Both the position numbers and the translations under genes were made by a program. A stretch of DNA of 64,000 nt from Prevotella sp. (lineage in GTDB: Bacteria > Bacteroidota > Bacteroidia > Bacteroidales > Bacteroidaceae): assembly GCA_016291495.1 (NCBI GenBank), contig JAEEXI010000011.1, forward strand, positions 17,936 through 81,935, written 5' to 3'. Below, one piece after another: positions 37,097 through 45,248 of the stretch. The notes beneath the pieces were generated by a model, which was not told the origin of the DNA, made no database searches, and saw only the letters and a list, made by a program, of their open reading frames with translations. Position 1 is the stretch's first letter. Every line of letters begins with the position of its first letter.

Positions 37097-38677
37097 ATGT
37101 TAGACAAAGAACGCGGGCTGTATATCGCCCATTGCGCCAACGGAGCGCTTTCGATTACTGGTAAGATGGCCAACCGCCACGGACTCATTGCCGGAGCCAC
37201 AGGAACGGGTAAGACCGTTACCCTGCAGGTGATGGCAGAAACCTTCTGTCAGGCTGGTGTACCCTGTTTCATGGCCGACATGAAAGGTGACCTCTCTGGT
37301 ATCTCTCAGGTGGGCAAGATGAGTGGTTTCATCGAGAAGCGACTCCCTGAGTTCGGCATTGAGAATCCTGAGTTCCAGTCGTGCCCAGTGCGTTTCTTTG
37401 ATGTTTTTGGCGAACAGGGACACCCCATGCGTGCCACCATCTCGCAGATGGGTCCGCAGCTGCTCAGTCGCCTGATGGGTCTCAACGAGACGCAGGACGG
37501 CGTGCTGAACATCGTGTTCCGCATTGCCGACGAGCGCGGACTGCTGCTCATCGACGTGAAAGACCTGCGTTCGATGCTCGACTGGGTGTCGCAGCATGCC
37601 AAGGAATATACCACGAAATACGGCAACATCTCGTCTGCCACCATCGGAGCCATCCAGCGCGCCTTGCTGCAGCTGGAGAGCCAGGGTGCCGACAAGTTCT
37701 TCGGCGAGCCCTCGTTCGACATCTACGACCTCATGCAGACGGAGGGCGGCAAGGGTGTGATGAATGTGCTGGCTGCCGACAAGCTGATGCTGCAGCCCAA
37801 GCTATACTCCACCTTCCTGTTGTGGCTGCTCAGCGAGCTCTACACCACCCTGCCTGAGGTTGGCGATATGGAACTGCCGAAGCTCGTGTTCTTCTTCGAC
37901 GAGGCTCACATGCTGTTTACCGATACCTCGAAAGCACTGCTCGACAAGATTGAGCAGGTCATCCGACTCATCCGTTCGAAGGGTGTGGGCATCTATTTCA
38001 TCACCCAGAGTCCGTCAGACATTCCTGAGATTATTCTCGGCCAGTTGGGCAACCGCGTGCAGCATGCCCTGCGTGCCTATACACCGAAGGACCAGAAGGC
38101 CGTCAAGACCGCTGCCGATACCTTCCGCGCCAATCCTGCCTTCAAAACCGACGAGGCCATCATGAACCTCGAGACGGGTGAGGCACTGGTCAGCTTCCTC
38201 GACGAGAAAGGTGCTCCTTCCGTCGTTGAGCGTGCCAAGGTGCTCTTCCCCCTCTCCCAGATTGGAGCCATCACGGAGGGACAGCGCCTCGACATCATCA
38301 AGCAGAGCCGCATCTATGGCAAATATGACACCCCCGTCGATCGTGAGAGTGCCTTCGAAGTGTTGTTGAAAGAAGCCGAGGAGAGAGCCCTCGCAGAAGC
38401 CGAGGCCGCAGAGGTTGCCGTCAGCGAGAAGGAAGAACAGAAAGAAGAGAAGAAAAAGCCCGGCATCATGTCGAAGGTGTTCAAGGCCATCATCACCGCC
38501 ATCACCTCTACACTGGCTGCCATTCTCGGCACCTACGTCAGCGACAAGGTAACAGGCAAGAAGACCAAGTCACGCACCTCCGCTACAGGTCGTGTGGTAA
38601 AGAATGCCACCAGCGCAGCCACCCGTTCCGTTACGAAGGAGCTGACCCGCGATATTCTGGGCAATCTGATTAAGTAG
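37097..38677 (+). CDS. HerA-like DUF853 ATPase
   Basis: The 526 residues match the DUF853 family of HerA/FtsK-type ATPases. The Walker A motif is GATGTGKT near residues 33-40, with a Walker B FFFDEAH region and a conserved [30 protein letters not shown] segment. A Glu-rich stretch precedes a basic C-terminal tail that may contain a short hydrophobic helix. It probably acts on DNA or as a motor; the specific role is unknown. It lies 31 nt after alaS across a heptad repeat and ends at a strong palindromic terminator. Confidence 0.88.
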   Translation: MLDKERGLYIAHCANGALSITGKMANRHGLIAGATGTGKTVTLQVMAETFCQAGVPCFMADMKGDLSGISQVGKMSGFIEKRLPEFGIENPEFQSCPVRFFDVFGEQGHPMRATISQMGPQLLSRLMGLNETQDGVLNIVFRIADERGLLLIDVKDLRSMLDWVSQHAKEYTTKYGNISSATIGAIQRALLQLESQGADKFFGEPSFDIYDLMQTEGGKGVMNVLAADKLMLQPKLYSTFLLWLLSELYTTLPEVGDMELPKLVFFFDEAHMLFTDTSKALLDKIEQVIRLIRSKGVGIYFITQSPSDIPEIILGQLGNRVQHALRAYTPKDQKAVKTAADTFRANPAFKTDEAIMNLETGEALVSFLDEKGAPSVVERAKVLFPLSQIGAITEGQRLDIIKQSRIYGKYDTPVDRESAFEVLLKEAEERALAEAEAAEVAVSEKEEQKEEKKKPGIMSKVFKAIITAITSTLAAILGTYVSDKVTGKKTKSRTSATGRVVKNATSAATRSVTKELTRDILGNLIK

Positions 38678-38711
38678 TCAAACAACTTCAGCACCGACGG
38701 AAGAAATAGGG

Positions 38712-38737
38712 ATGTGGGTCCAAATTTGGACCCACAT
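38712..38737. terminator. Terminator after the HerA-like gene
   Basis: A perfect 26-nt palindrome (ATGTGGGTCCAAA and its complement) followed by ACTTTTTCC. Confidence 0.88.
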
Positions 38738-38834
38738 ACTTTTTCCTATGCAGAATCCATATTTCTGATGGCCTGCATCACGTTTTGTGAGTGTTTTTAG
38801 CAAGAAAAAGGGTGGAATCTTGGCGCATTTAAAT

Positions 38835-38848
38835 GGGGGACAGACCCC
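38835..38848. repeat. REP-like GGGGACAGACCCC hairpin
   Basis: Short G/C-rich near-palindrome of the kind seen in REP elements associated with Y1 (RAYT) transposases. Related GGGACTGGTACC-type copies occur at 60752-60795 and 61183-61218. Confidence 0.45.
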
Positions 38849-38890
38849 GAAATCCCGATGAAATCGATGATTTCAGAAAACGAAGCAAAA

Positions 38891-39056
38891 ACTGTAGTCA
38901 TTTTGGTCAAAGTCAAAATGGTCAAAATCAATTTCGGAACTCTGTTTTTGTTTACTTTAATATAAATATATATATTTATATTAAAGTAATTGAATATTAG
39001 CAATCTGTTTTCGATTTTGACAAATGACCATCGTGACCATCTTGACCGCAAATGTC
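38891..39056. repeat. Inverted GGTCA repeats around a 36-bp perfect palindrome
   Basis: At the centre (38953-38988) lies a perfect 36-bp AT palindrome with half-site TACTTTAATATAAATATA. To its left are TTTTGGTCAAAGTCA and AATGGTCAAAATC (38900-38930). To its right are GATTTTGACAAATGACCA, GTGACCATCTTGACC and TGTCAAAAC (39012-39060), roughly the inverted arrangement. CTGACCATCTTGACG recurs at 39341-39355. Together with the sRNA this accounts for most of the 950-base gap 38678-39627. Such direct GTCA/TGAC runs also occur near Bacteroidota mobile modules, so this could be a relic. Confidence 0.7.
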
Positions 39057-39387
39057 AAAACGAAAAAAATAAAAATATTAGCAGGGAATGAAAAAATTCT
39101 GGGGAAAACATTCGTAGACCGCAATGAAATTTTATTACCTTTGCCATGCATACAAGAAGATGGATTTGAGCGCACAAGGCAGGAAAAAAATGTTTTCAGG
39201 TGCACTAAAAATTTCAGCCTGCCCAGCGCGCAAAAATGAAGTCGGAATCAATATATAAAAGCGATCTTTGAAATTTTGTAAAAAACACGACAAATTGTGG
39301 CACTTATTCCATCCGCCTGGCTCCGCTAGCCATGATGATGCTGACCATCTTGACGATAAGTACCAGTCCCTTGACGCCATACAAAAC

Positions 39388-39540
39388 CAAAAAACCCCGT
39401 CATCTCGACGGGGAATTATTGGAAACCACAAATAATGTGCTACTTATGAAAAAAAACTAACTAACCTAAAGCTATAATCATTATATTACTACTAACCTTA
39501 TATCAAACTTAGTGGTTATCCTGAAACAATCTCTTTTGTT
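39388..39540 (-). ncRNA. Small RNA candidate B (paralogue of 3554-3727)
   Basis: A non-coding stretch between a minus-strand promoter (39546-39577) and a minus-strand terminator (39395-39413 plus U6). The predicted RNA is about 150 nt. It shares with candidate A, in the same order, GGATAAC (39521-39515), AAGGTTAGTAGT (39498-39487) and CTTTAGGTTAGTTAGTT (39471-39455). Spacing and terminator sequences differ, as expected for diverged paralogues. No ORF with a credible start is present on this strand. Confidence 0.65.
39395..39413 (-). terminator. Terminator of small RNA candidate B
   Basis: 7-bp stem CCCCGTC/GACGGGG with a 5-nt loop. On the minus strand it is followed by TTTTTT. Confidence 0.85.
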
Positions 39541-39545
39541 CGCTG

Positions 39546-39577
39546 CAAAGGTAGGAAGATTGCCCGACTCTGGCAAA
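39546..39577 (-). promoter_or_regulatory. Promoter of small RNA candidate B
   Basis: On the minus strand, TTTG (39577-39574), 20 nt, TACCTTTG (39553-39546) and then CA. Confidence 0.85.
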
Positions 39578-39627
39578 ATCATTCAACGAAACACCCATTC
39601 TTTTAAGCGAAACCGCCTTTTATTGCA

Positions 39628-40974
39628 TCAGAATTTTGTGGAAAATAGGCGTGGCGAAATGACGAGCGAGAACCATCCCCAACGGGCTGCCTTGTTGTCA
39701 TTACCCTGTTTCAAGCGGTCCATCGTCTCCGTTCCGAACATCATCGTATAACCTGCCACGAGCGAGATGTCCTTTGTAAAATGGTACTCGGCCTGCAGAT
39801 CGACACAATGTCCCAGCGTGCGATTCAGGTTGTGCAACTCCGTTGCCACAGCCATATAGTGATAGGTCGCACTGCAGTCGAGCTTTTTAACAGGACATCC
39901 GAAGACTCCTACGAAGGCATTCTGCAGACCTGGCGTAAAGCCGTTGGTATAGGCACTTTCATAGAAATAGTCCATGATGCCATAGAACTTGGTACGTGAG
40001 CCGTATAAGGGAGTGAAGCCCTTTACCACCTCATGCCAGGGCAATCCTATCTCACCGCCATAAGTCACAGGCACATAATCGTCACCGCTCAGATAGTCGT
40101 AGCCCAACGTAAAGCCGTAGTTGTCGGTGGGTTGGATGGTGGCTTTCACACTGGCCATCCAGGCATCAATCTTACCAGCCTGCTTCACCACGGGGTCGAC
40201 AAACTTACCGCCCTGCCGATAATAGGCACCTTCCAACGTCAGATGCTTGGGATGATAGTTCACGTATCCGCCATACATCTGCTGGTACTCCGTCGAAGGC
40301 GGATTGCTCACGTTTTCTTTCTCGCCTGACTGCATTCCTATGTTCATGAAGAGCAACGATACGCCTAACGGGAACTTGGGTACATCGTAGTGATACCACA
40401 CGGTCTGCATCGTCTTGTACAACTGCGAGCCATTGTCATAATAGGTACTCGTATAGACATTGTCGGCACTCTGGTTGTATGCCAATATAGCATGCGCCTT
40501 ATGACCATGCCCTTCGTATCCCACTCGGAGGACGTCGTGCGACAGCGCAGCCATCGCAAAGTCGTTGGTACCGATGATACGCTCATCGTCATAAGACAGG
40601 GCGATACGACCAATCTGTGCGAAAAGACCGTTATTAGCCGTCGCCTTCACCCAGCCCTCATAGAGCTTGAGCGTCTGATTTCCACTCATGCCCCAGATAG
40701 CCTGATTCTGAATGACCATATGAGCCTGCAGATAGGGCCTTGAATAGTCCAGGATCAGACGGGTACGTCCAAGAATGAAATTCGACTTGTCTTCCACTAC
40801 ATTATCCCCGTCCTTAGGCAGACCGCCTCTTGCGATTTCTCCATGTGCCATAAAGTTCAGGCCCAAGGTCAGCGTGTTGACCTTGTCAACTGTGGCGGAA
40901 TCGGTCTGTGCCCACACGCTGACAGATGGTATGAGCAGGGTCAGACAAAACATTCTTTTCAGGTTCATATTCAT
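39628..40974 (-). CDS. Outer-membrane porin-like beta-barrel protein
   Basis: The 448 residues have a signal peptide (MFCLTLLIPSVSVWAQ) and then alternating amphipathic strands throughout, rich in Tyr and Gly. The end, SLVISPRLFSTKF, has the C-terminal phenylalanine expected of a BAM substrate. The overall look (LDYSRPYLQAHMVIQNQAIWG; LYEGWVKATANNGLFAQIGR) resembles the alginate-export/OprD-like porins annotated in Bacteroidales; the substrate is unknown. It starts 2 nt after the nhaC stop, so it is the third gene of a transport operon. Confidence 0.8.
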   Translation of the reverse strand: MNMNLKRMFCLTLLIPSVSVWAQTDSATVDKVNTLTLGLNFMAHGEIARGGLPKDGDNVVEDKSNFILGRTRLILDYSRPYLQAHMVIQNQAIWGMSGNQTLKLYEGWVKATANNGLFAQIGRIALSYDDERIIGTNDFAMAALSHDVLRVGYEGHGHKAHAILAYNQSADNVYTSTYYDNGSQLYKTMQTVWYHYDVPKFPLGVSLLFMNIGMQSGEKENVSNPPSTEYQQMYGGYVNYHPKHLTLEGAYYRQGGKFVDPVVKQAGKIDAWMASVKATIQPTDNYGFTLGYDYLSGDDYVPVTYGGEIGLPWHEVVKGFTPLYGSRTKFYGIMDYFYESAYTNGFTPGLQNAFVGVFGCPVKKLDCSATYHYMAVATELHNLNRTLGHCVDLQAEYHFTKDISLVAGYTMMFGTETMDRLKQGNDNKAARWGWFSLVISPRLFSTKF

Positions 40975-40976
40975 TT

Positions 40977-42377
40977 CTATTTATGATGTTTGCAAGATAC
41001 GGTTGATTGTCGTGAGGAGTACCTGCGGCGGATGAATACCAGAAGCAGGAAGAGCGCCACGATACCGAACAGGAGGGATAGCAATGCATTCTTGATGAAG
41101 CCTGCCAAGAGGAATGTAAAGAACGACACGGAGGCAACCGTCAATGCGTAGGGCAACTGGGTGGTGACGTGGTTTATATGATCACACTGTGCACCTGCCG
41201 ACGACATGATGGTGGTGTCGGAGATGGGCGAGCAATGGTCGCCACATACCGCTCCAGCCATACAGGCAGAGATGGAGATAATCATGAGTTGTGGGTCGAC
41301 TTCCTGGAGGCAGGACACCACGATAGGTATGAGAATGCCGAACGTGCCCCACGACGTGCCAGAAGCAAAGGCCAAGCCAACAGCTACGACAAAGATGATG
41401 GCAGGCAGGAAGCCCATGAGTCCTGCGGCAGAGTGCTCCACCAGACTGGCAACATAGGTAGCCGCTCCCAGACTGTCTGTCATGCTCTTCAGCGTCCATG
41501 CAAACGTCAGGATGAGCATGGCTGGAACCATCTGTTTGAAACCCTCCGGCAGGCATTCCATGCAGTCGGCGAACGACAGCGACTGGCGCAGCAGGTAGTA
41601 GGCAATGGTGGTGACGAGAGCTACGGAAGAGCCCATGACCAGCCCCACAGAGGCATCGCTGGCAGCAAAGGCTTCAGCAAAGCTCTTGCCTTGGAAGAAG
41701 CCGCCTGTGTAGATCATGCCGATGACACAGCCGGTAACGAGCAGCACGACGGGGACGACCAAGTCTGACACGCGTCCTACGTGCTCCTCCTTCGGGCTCT
41801 CTGCAGGGGGCTGCTTGCCCTTGCCGCTAGTGAGGAGGTCGCCCTGACGGGCATTGTTCTCATGGAGCAGCATGGGACCATAGTCCATCTTCATGAAGAT
41901 GATGAAAGCCATCATCACCAAGGTCAGCATGGCATAGAAGTAAAAGGGAATGGACTGGATGAAGATGTGGATGCCGTTTTCGCCTTTGACGAATCCCGCT
42001 ACCGCTGCAGCCCACGACGAGATGGGGGCAATGATGCAGATGGGGGCTGCCGTGGAGTCGATGAGGTAGGCCAGCTTGGCACGACTGATGCGGTGTTTGT
42101 CGGTGACACCCACTGGTTCGAAGTCTGCGATGAGCACGGCACCCGTCAGTGCGCCAATGAACAGCGAGCTGTACACATCCTTCGTAATCAGAGCCAGCGA
42201 GATGGCCATGAGGGCAGGAGTCAGTGCCCATACGGTATTCTTCACGGGCATATTATTGACGCATACGGCATAATGCAGAAGCCCCATGAACAGCAGCACG
42301 GCTATCAGCGACAGGTATGTCGCCCATTTAGGCTTCCCCTTTCTTACAGATTCTAATTTTGATTCAATTTTCATCAT
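40977..42377 (-). CDS. NhaC family Na+/H+ (or Na+/organic acid) antiporter
   Basis: Inner-membrane transporter of 466 residues with about 11 helices. The N-terminus is KGKPKWATYLSLIAVLLFMGLL. Family signatures include SSWAAAVAGF, FASGTSWGTFGILIPI and GDHCSPISDTTIMSSAGA. NhaC relatives include both sodium/proton antiporters and exchangers such as the malate/lactate type, so the cargo is open. It lies between a TonB-receptor-like protein and a porin, which argues for uptake or exchange of a specific solute over simple pH control. Confidence 0.9.
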   Translation of the reverse strand: MMKIESKLESVRKGKPKWATYLSLIAVLLFMGLLHYAVCVNNMPVKNTVWALTPALMAISLALITKDVYSSLFIGALTGAVLIADFEPVGVTDKHRISRAKLAYLIDSTAAPICIIAPISSWAAAVAGFVKGENGIHIFIQSIPFYFYAMLTLVMMAFIIFMKMDYGPMLLHENNARQGDLLTSGKGKQPPAESPKEEHVGRVSDLVVPVVLLVTGCVIGMIYTGGFFQGKSFAEAFAASDASVGLVMGSSVALVTTIAYYLLRQSLSFADCMECLPEGFKQMVPAMLILTFAWTLKSMTDSLGAATYVASLVEHSAAGLMGFLPAIIFVVAVGLAFASGTSWGTFGILIPIVVSCLQEVDPQLMIISISACMAGAVCGDHCSPISDTTIMSSAGAQCDHINHVTTQLPYALTVASVSFFTFLLAGFIKNALLSLLFGIVALFLLLVFIRRRYSSRQSTVSCKHHK

Positions 42378-42401
42378 TCGTTTTTTTACATTATTACTTT
42401 T

Positions 42402-44147
42402 TTACCTAAACAGATAAAACGTCGCCCCTATGCCCAGAGCACGGTTCTGATAAAGACTGGCGAGCTGCGACCAGGAACCTGTAACGTAGCCAGCCATATC
42501 GTGGAATTCGGCAAAGACATTGCACTTCTTACCCAACTGCTTGTTGGCCTTGATGGTGGCAAAGAAGTGGGCATGCTGGTCGTCCATATTGCGGCGGCTG
42601 CTGTACAGTAGCGTCGAGGACAGGCGGAAGCCATTGGGCAGATTCAGTACGGGGACAAACTTCAGCGTAACGAAGTTGTCGTGGTCTGAAGCGGTGTCCG
42701 CACCTGCACTTTTGTGCTGGTAATAGTAGTTAGCGCCCAGCGTCAGTTCCCAAGGACCAGTCTTCCAATAGACAGAGTTCCTGAAGCCCAGCAGCATGTT
42801 GTTAGGACCAGGCAGATGACTATACCAGGTACTTTCCACGCTGGTGTGATAGAAGAAGTGTTTCTGCTGGTACGAATAGCGCAACACTGCCTGATGAGCC
42901 AGGTTGGTACTGTAGCTGTCAGCGTCGTAACGCAGGGCTGTCGTAGGGGCTGTCTCGTCCACCAGGAAGTCGCTCATCTCCGGCACGAAGTTGCGGCGGG
43001 CAAACAGCGCCTGAACGAAATGGCGCCCTGCCTTGTAGCCCACACTGGCCAGATAAGAGTGGTTGCTGCGTCCATGCGTCCATAGACTCTGGTCATCCGA
43101 GTCGTACTGCCGATTCCAATAGTTCATCATGCGGAAGCGGTCGCCCAGCGTCAGCACCCACGGCCCGTGGGTATAATCGAGCTGTGCGTAGAAGTCGGTT
43201 TTCAGGTACTGTTCGCGATTCTCGCCGATATGCCAGGTATTCTCATGGTCCATCTCGGCTCCAATCATCAGCCAGAGATCGGGAGTGAAGAGAGGGGTGT
43301 TGAATTCGATAAATCCGTAGGGATAGCTGTCGCCCATCTTGGAGCCGTCGTCGGTTTCTCTGGTGTAGTCGGCACCTATCTCGGCAAAGAGAATGGCATC
43401 GTTCCTGAAGGTGTGGGAGTAGGACAGCACGAGACCAACGTAACGATTATAGTATGGGTGAGTCTCGACCAAGTCAGGGGCGAAGATTTTCTGTTTGTTG
43501 TTGTCAAACTCCTGATAGGCCTTGATGAAGAGTCTGTCGTTCTTGCTAATCTTCCAGTCTAAGCTGAGGTGCACATTCTCTGCCAATCCGCGGTCAGTCA
43601 TTTTATACACATCGGTGGGATAGGCTTTGCCATAGGAACTGCGGGCCAAGGCATAGGCCTGCACAGTGAGTTTCTCGCTCCTATTAGCCACATCGGCGTA
43701 GAGCATACCATTGCCATAGGTGCTGCCCGAAAGCGCCACCTTGCCATCGTTCTTGCTGTCATTGCGATAATAGATGTCTATCACACCTTTCGTACCATTC
43801 ACAGCTTTTGCTACAGAGGTGTTGCTACAAATCTGGATGTGGTCTATCTCGCACGCCTTCACATGGGCCAAGAATGATTCGGCATCCACAACGAGGTCGA
43901 TGTTGTCAGTACGCAACTTATAATTCTGGTCTATCTTCTTGCCGTTGATTGACAGGAACTCAGGGCAGGTGTTCAACACGTCGAGCAAGGTCATCTCACT
44001 GTCAGGATGCATCCTGTCCACATGAATGACATAGCGGTCGCCCTGAAACTCGATGATGTCATCGTCATCGGCAGCATAGGCCGCCACGCTACTCATGCTC
44101 AGCGCAAACAACAAAATACAGCCTTTGATGTAATTTTTATAGTTCAT
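42402..44147 (-). CDS. TonB-dependent receptor-like outer-membrane protein
   Basis: The 581 residues start with a signal peptide (KNYIKGCILLFALSMSSVAAYA). A plug-like domain follows (MTLLDVLNTCPEFLSING; IQICSNTSVAKAVNGTKGVIDIYY), then a beta-barrel ending in GIGATFYLFR. There is no obvious TonB box or carboxypeptidase-like N-terminal domain, and the barrel is shorter than SusC-type receptors. The ATG at 44147 was chosen over an upstream in-frame start at 44180 because the signal peptide begins there. It is the promoter-proximal gene of the operon with the NhaC and porin genes. Confidence 0.8.
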   Translation of the reverse strand: MNYKNYIKGCILLFALSMSSVAAYAADDDDIIEFQGDRYVIHVDRMHPDSEMTLLDVLNTCPEFLSINGKKIDQNYKLRTDNIDLVVDAESFLAHVKACEIDHIQICSNTSVAKAVNGTKGVIDIYYRNDSKNDGKVALSGSTYGNGMLYADVANRSEKLTVQAYALARSSYGKAYPTDVYKMTDRGLAENVHLSLDWKISKNDRLFIKAYQEFDNNKQKIFAPDLVETHPYYNRYVGLVLSYSHTFRNDAILFAEIGADYTRETDDGSKMGDSYPYGFIEFNTPLFTPDLWLMIGAEMDHENTWHIGENREQYLKTDFYAQLDYTHGPWVLTLGDRFRMMNYWNRQYDSDDQSLWTHGRSNHSYLASVGYKAGRHFVQALFARRNFVPEMSDFLVDETAPTTALRYDADSYSTNLAHQAVLRYSYQQKHFFYHTSVESTWYSHLPGPNNMLLGFRNSVYWKTGPWELTLGANYYYQHKSAGADTASDHDNFVTLKFVPVLNLPNGFRLSSTLLYSSRRNMDDQHAHFFATIKANKQLGKKCNVFAEFHDMAGYVTGSWSQLASLYQNRALGIGATFYLFR

Positions 44148-44193
44148 TGTTAGTTTCCTTTTTAGTTTTGGTACACTCACGCTTTACGCATTG

Positions 44194-44201
44194 CAAAGAT
44201 A
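44194..44201 (-). promoter_or_regulatory. -7 element of the TonB-receptor-like operon
   Basis: TATCTTTG followed by CA on the minus strand, 46 nt before the ATG at 44147. Confidence 0.65.
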
Positions 44202-44295
44202 AGCATTTTTTTCAAACAGCCATACACCATACGTTTTTTTGTTTGTCGCCCACCCAAAAGATTTTATTTTTGTCTTCTGTTTTTTGGGGGATTTT

Positions 44296-44327
44296 TTGAC
44301 AATGTCGGATTTTATTTATAAATTTGC
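44296..44327 (+). promoter_or_regulatory. Promoter of the secreted protein-dnaG operon
   Basis: TTTG (44296-44299), 20 nt, TAAATTTG (44320-44327) and then CA, 33 nt before the ATG at 44361. Confidence 0.8.
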
Positions 44328-44360
44328 AACCTAAATGATAACCATAAAACAATTTGAACG

Positions 44361-45248
44361 ATGAAGAAATTCTTAATGATTGCAGCAGTAGTGCTGACAG
44401 CAATGGTGGCTCAGGCCCAAGTAAAGGTAGCTCCGAAACTGGTAAACGGTTTCAAGGCGGTGTATTCGGACGTCAGTAAGATAGACGCTTCCGGCAAGCC
44501 TGTGAATATCACTTCGACCACGGAATATACAGTGAGCGATGTGACGAAGGACGGAGCCATCATCACCATACTTGTGAAAGACGTCACGACGGATGCGGAT
44601 GCCAACGACATCACTGGTAAGCTGCTGGCTATCGCACAGAACATGATGAAGGGTGTTGAGATGAAGCTGAAGACTGACGCCAACGGCACACCGACAAATA
44701 TCATCAACTTTGAAGAAGTGAAGCAAAGGACCACCCAGGCTGCCGAGGGACTGGTGGACGAGCTCCTTCAGGCCATCCCCCAGCTGGGTAGCATGATGCC
44801 CAAGGACAAGCTGATAGCACAGGTGACGGAAAGCGTTACTGAGAAAGCGCTCATCGATGCCTACAAAACAGAAGACAGTCCGCTGACCCTGAACGGCAAG
44901 ACCATCACCAGCGGGCTGACGGAGAGTTTCATCGACAACCAGGGCTTGAAGATGAAGGCCAGCTACTTCATGCTGGGCAAGGCCATCGTATGCTCGAAGA
45001 CACTCGACATGACGAAGGAGGAACTGAAGGAGAAGATTATCAAGATGGTAGAGAAAACGGCTCCTGAACAGGCTGAGATGGTCAAAAAGAACATCGACTT
45101 GGTGATGTCGACCATGAAGTTTGAAAGCACCTCGAAAACCACCTACGAGCTGGATGCCGACGGATGGATGAAGAGCATCCAGACAGAGAAGAACCAGAAC
45201 ATGATGGGGCAGAAAATACAGTCGACATCAACCACTAAAAAGCTATGA
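44361..45248 (+). CDS. Secreted protein of unknown function (DUF6263-like)
   Basis: The 295 residues have a clean signal peptide (KKFLMIAAVVLTAMVAQAQ). The mature protein is Lys/Thr/Met-rich with alternating strands and helices. It has one conserved-looking core (STTEYTVSDVTKDGAIITI) and a late segment (STSKTTYELDADGWMKSIQTE). The pattern recalls DUF6263-type periplasmic proteins, but this is a weak assignment. Its stop overlaps the dnaG start (ATGA), so it is translationally coupled to primase, an unexpected partner. Confidence 0.75.
   Translation: MKKFLMIAAVVLTAMVAQAQVKVAPKLVNGFKAVYSDVSKIDASGKPVNITSTTEYTVSDVTKDGAIITILVKDVTTDADANDITGKLLAIAQNMMKGVEMKLKTDANGTPTNIINFEEVKQRTTQAAEGLVDELLQAIPQLGSMMPKDKLIAQVTESVTEKALIDAYKTEDSPLTLNGKTITSGLTESFIDNQGLKMKASYFMLGKAIVCSKTLDMTKEELKEKIIKMVEKTAPEQAEMVKKNIDLVMSTMKFESTSKTTYELDADGWMKSIQTEKNQNMMGQKIQSTSTTKKL

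Noticed and set aside
39024..39239. 71-codon ORF in the repeat-rich intergenic island
   Set aside because: Its first codons come from the TGACCATC repeats, a promoter-like site falls inside it, and the protein has no recognisable features.
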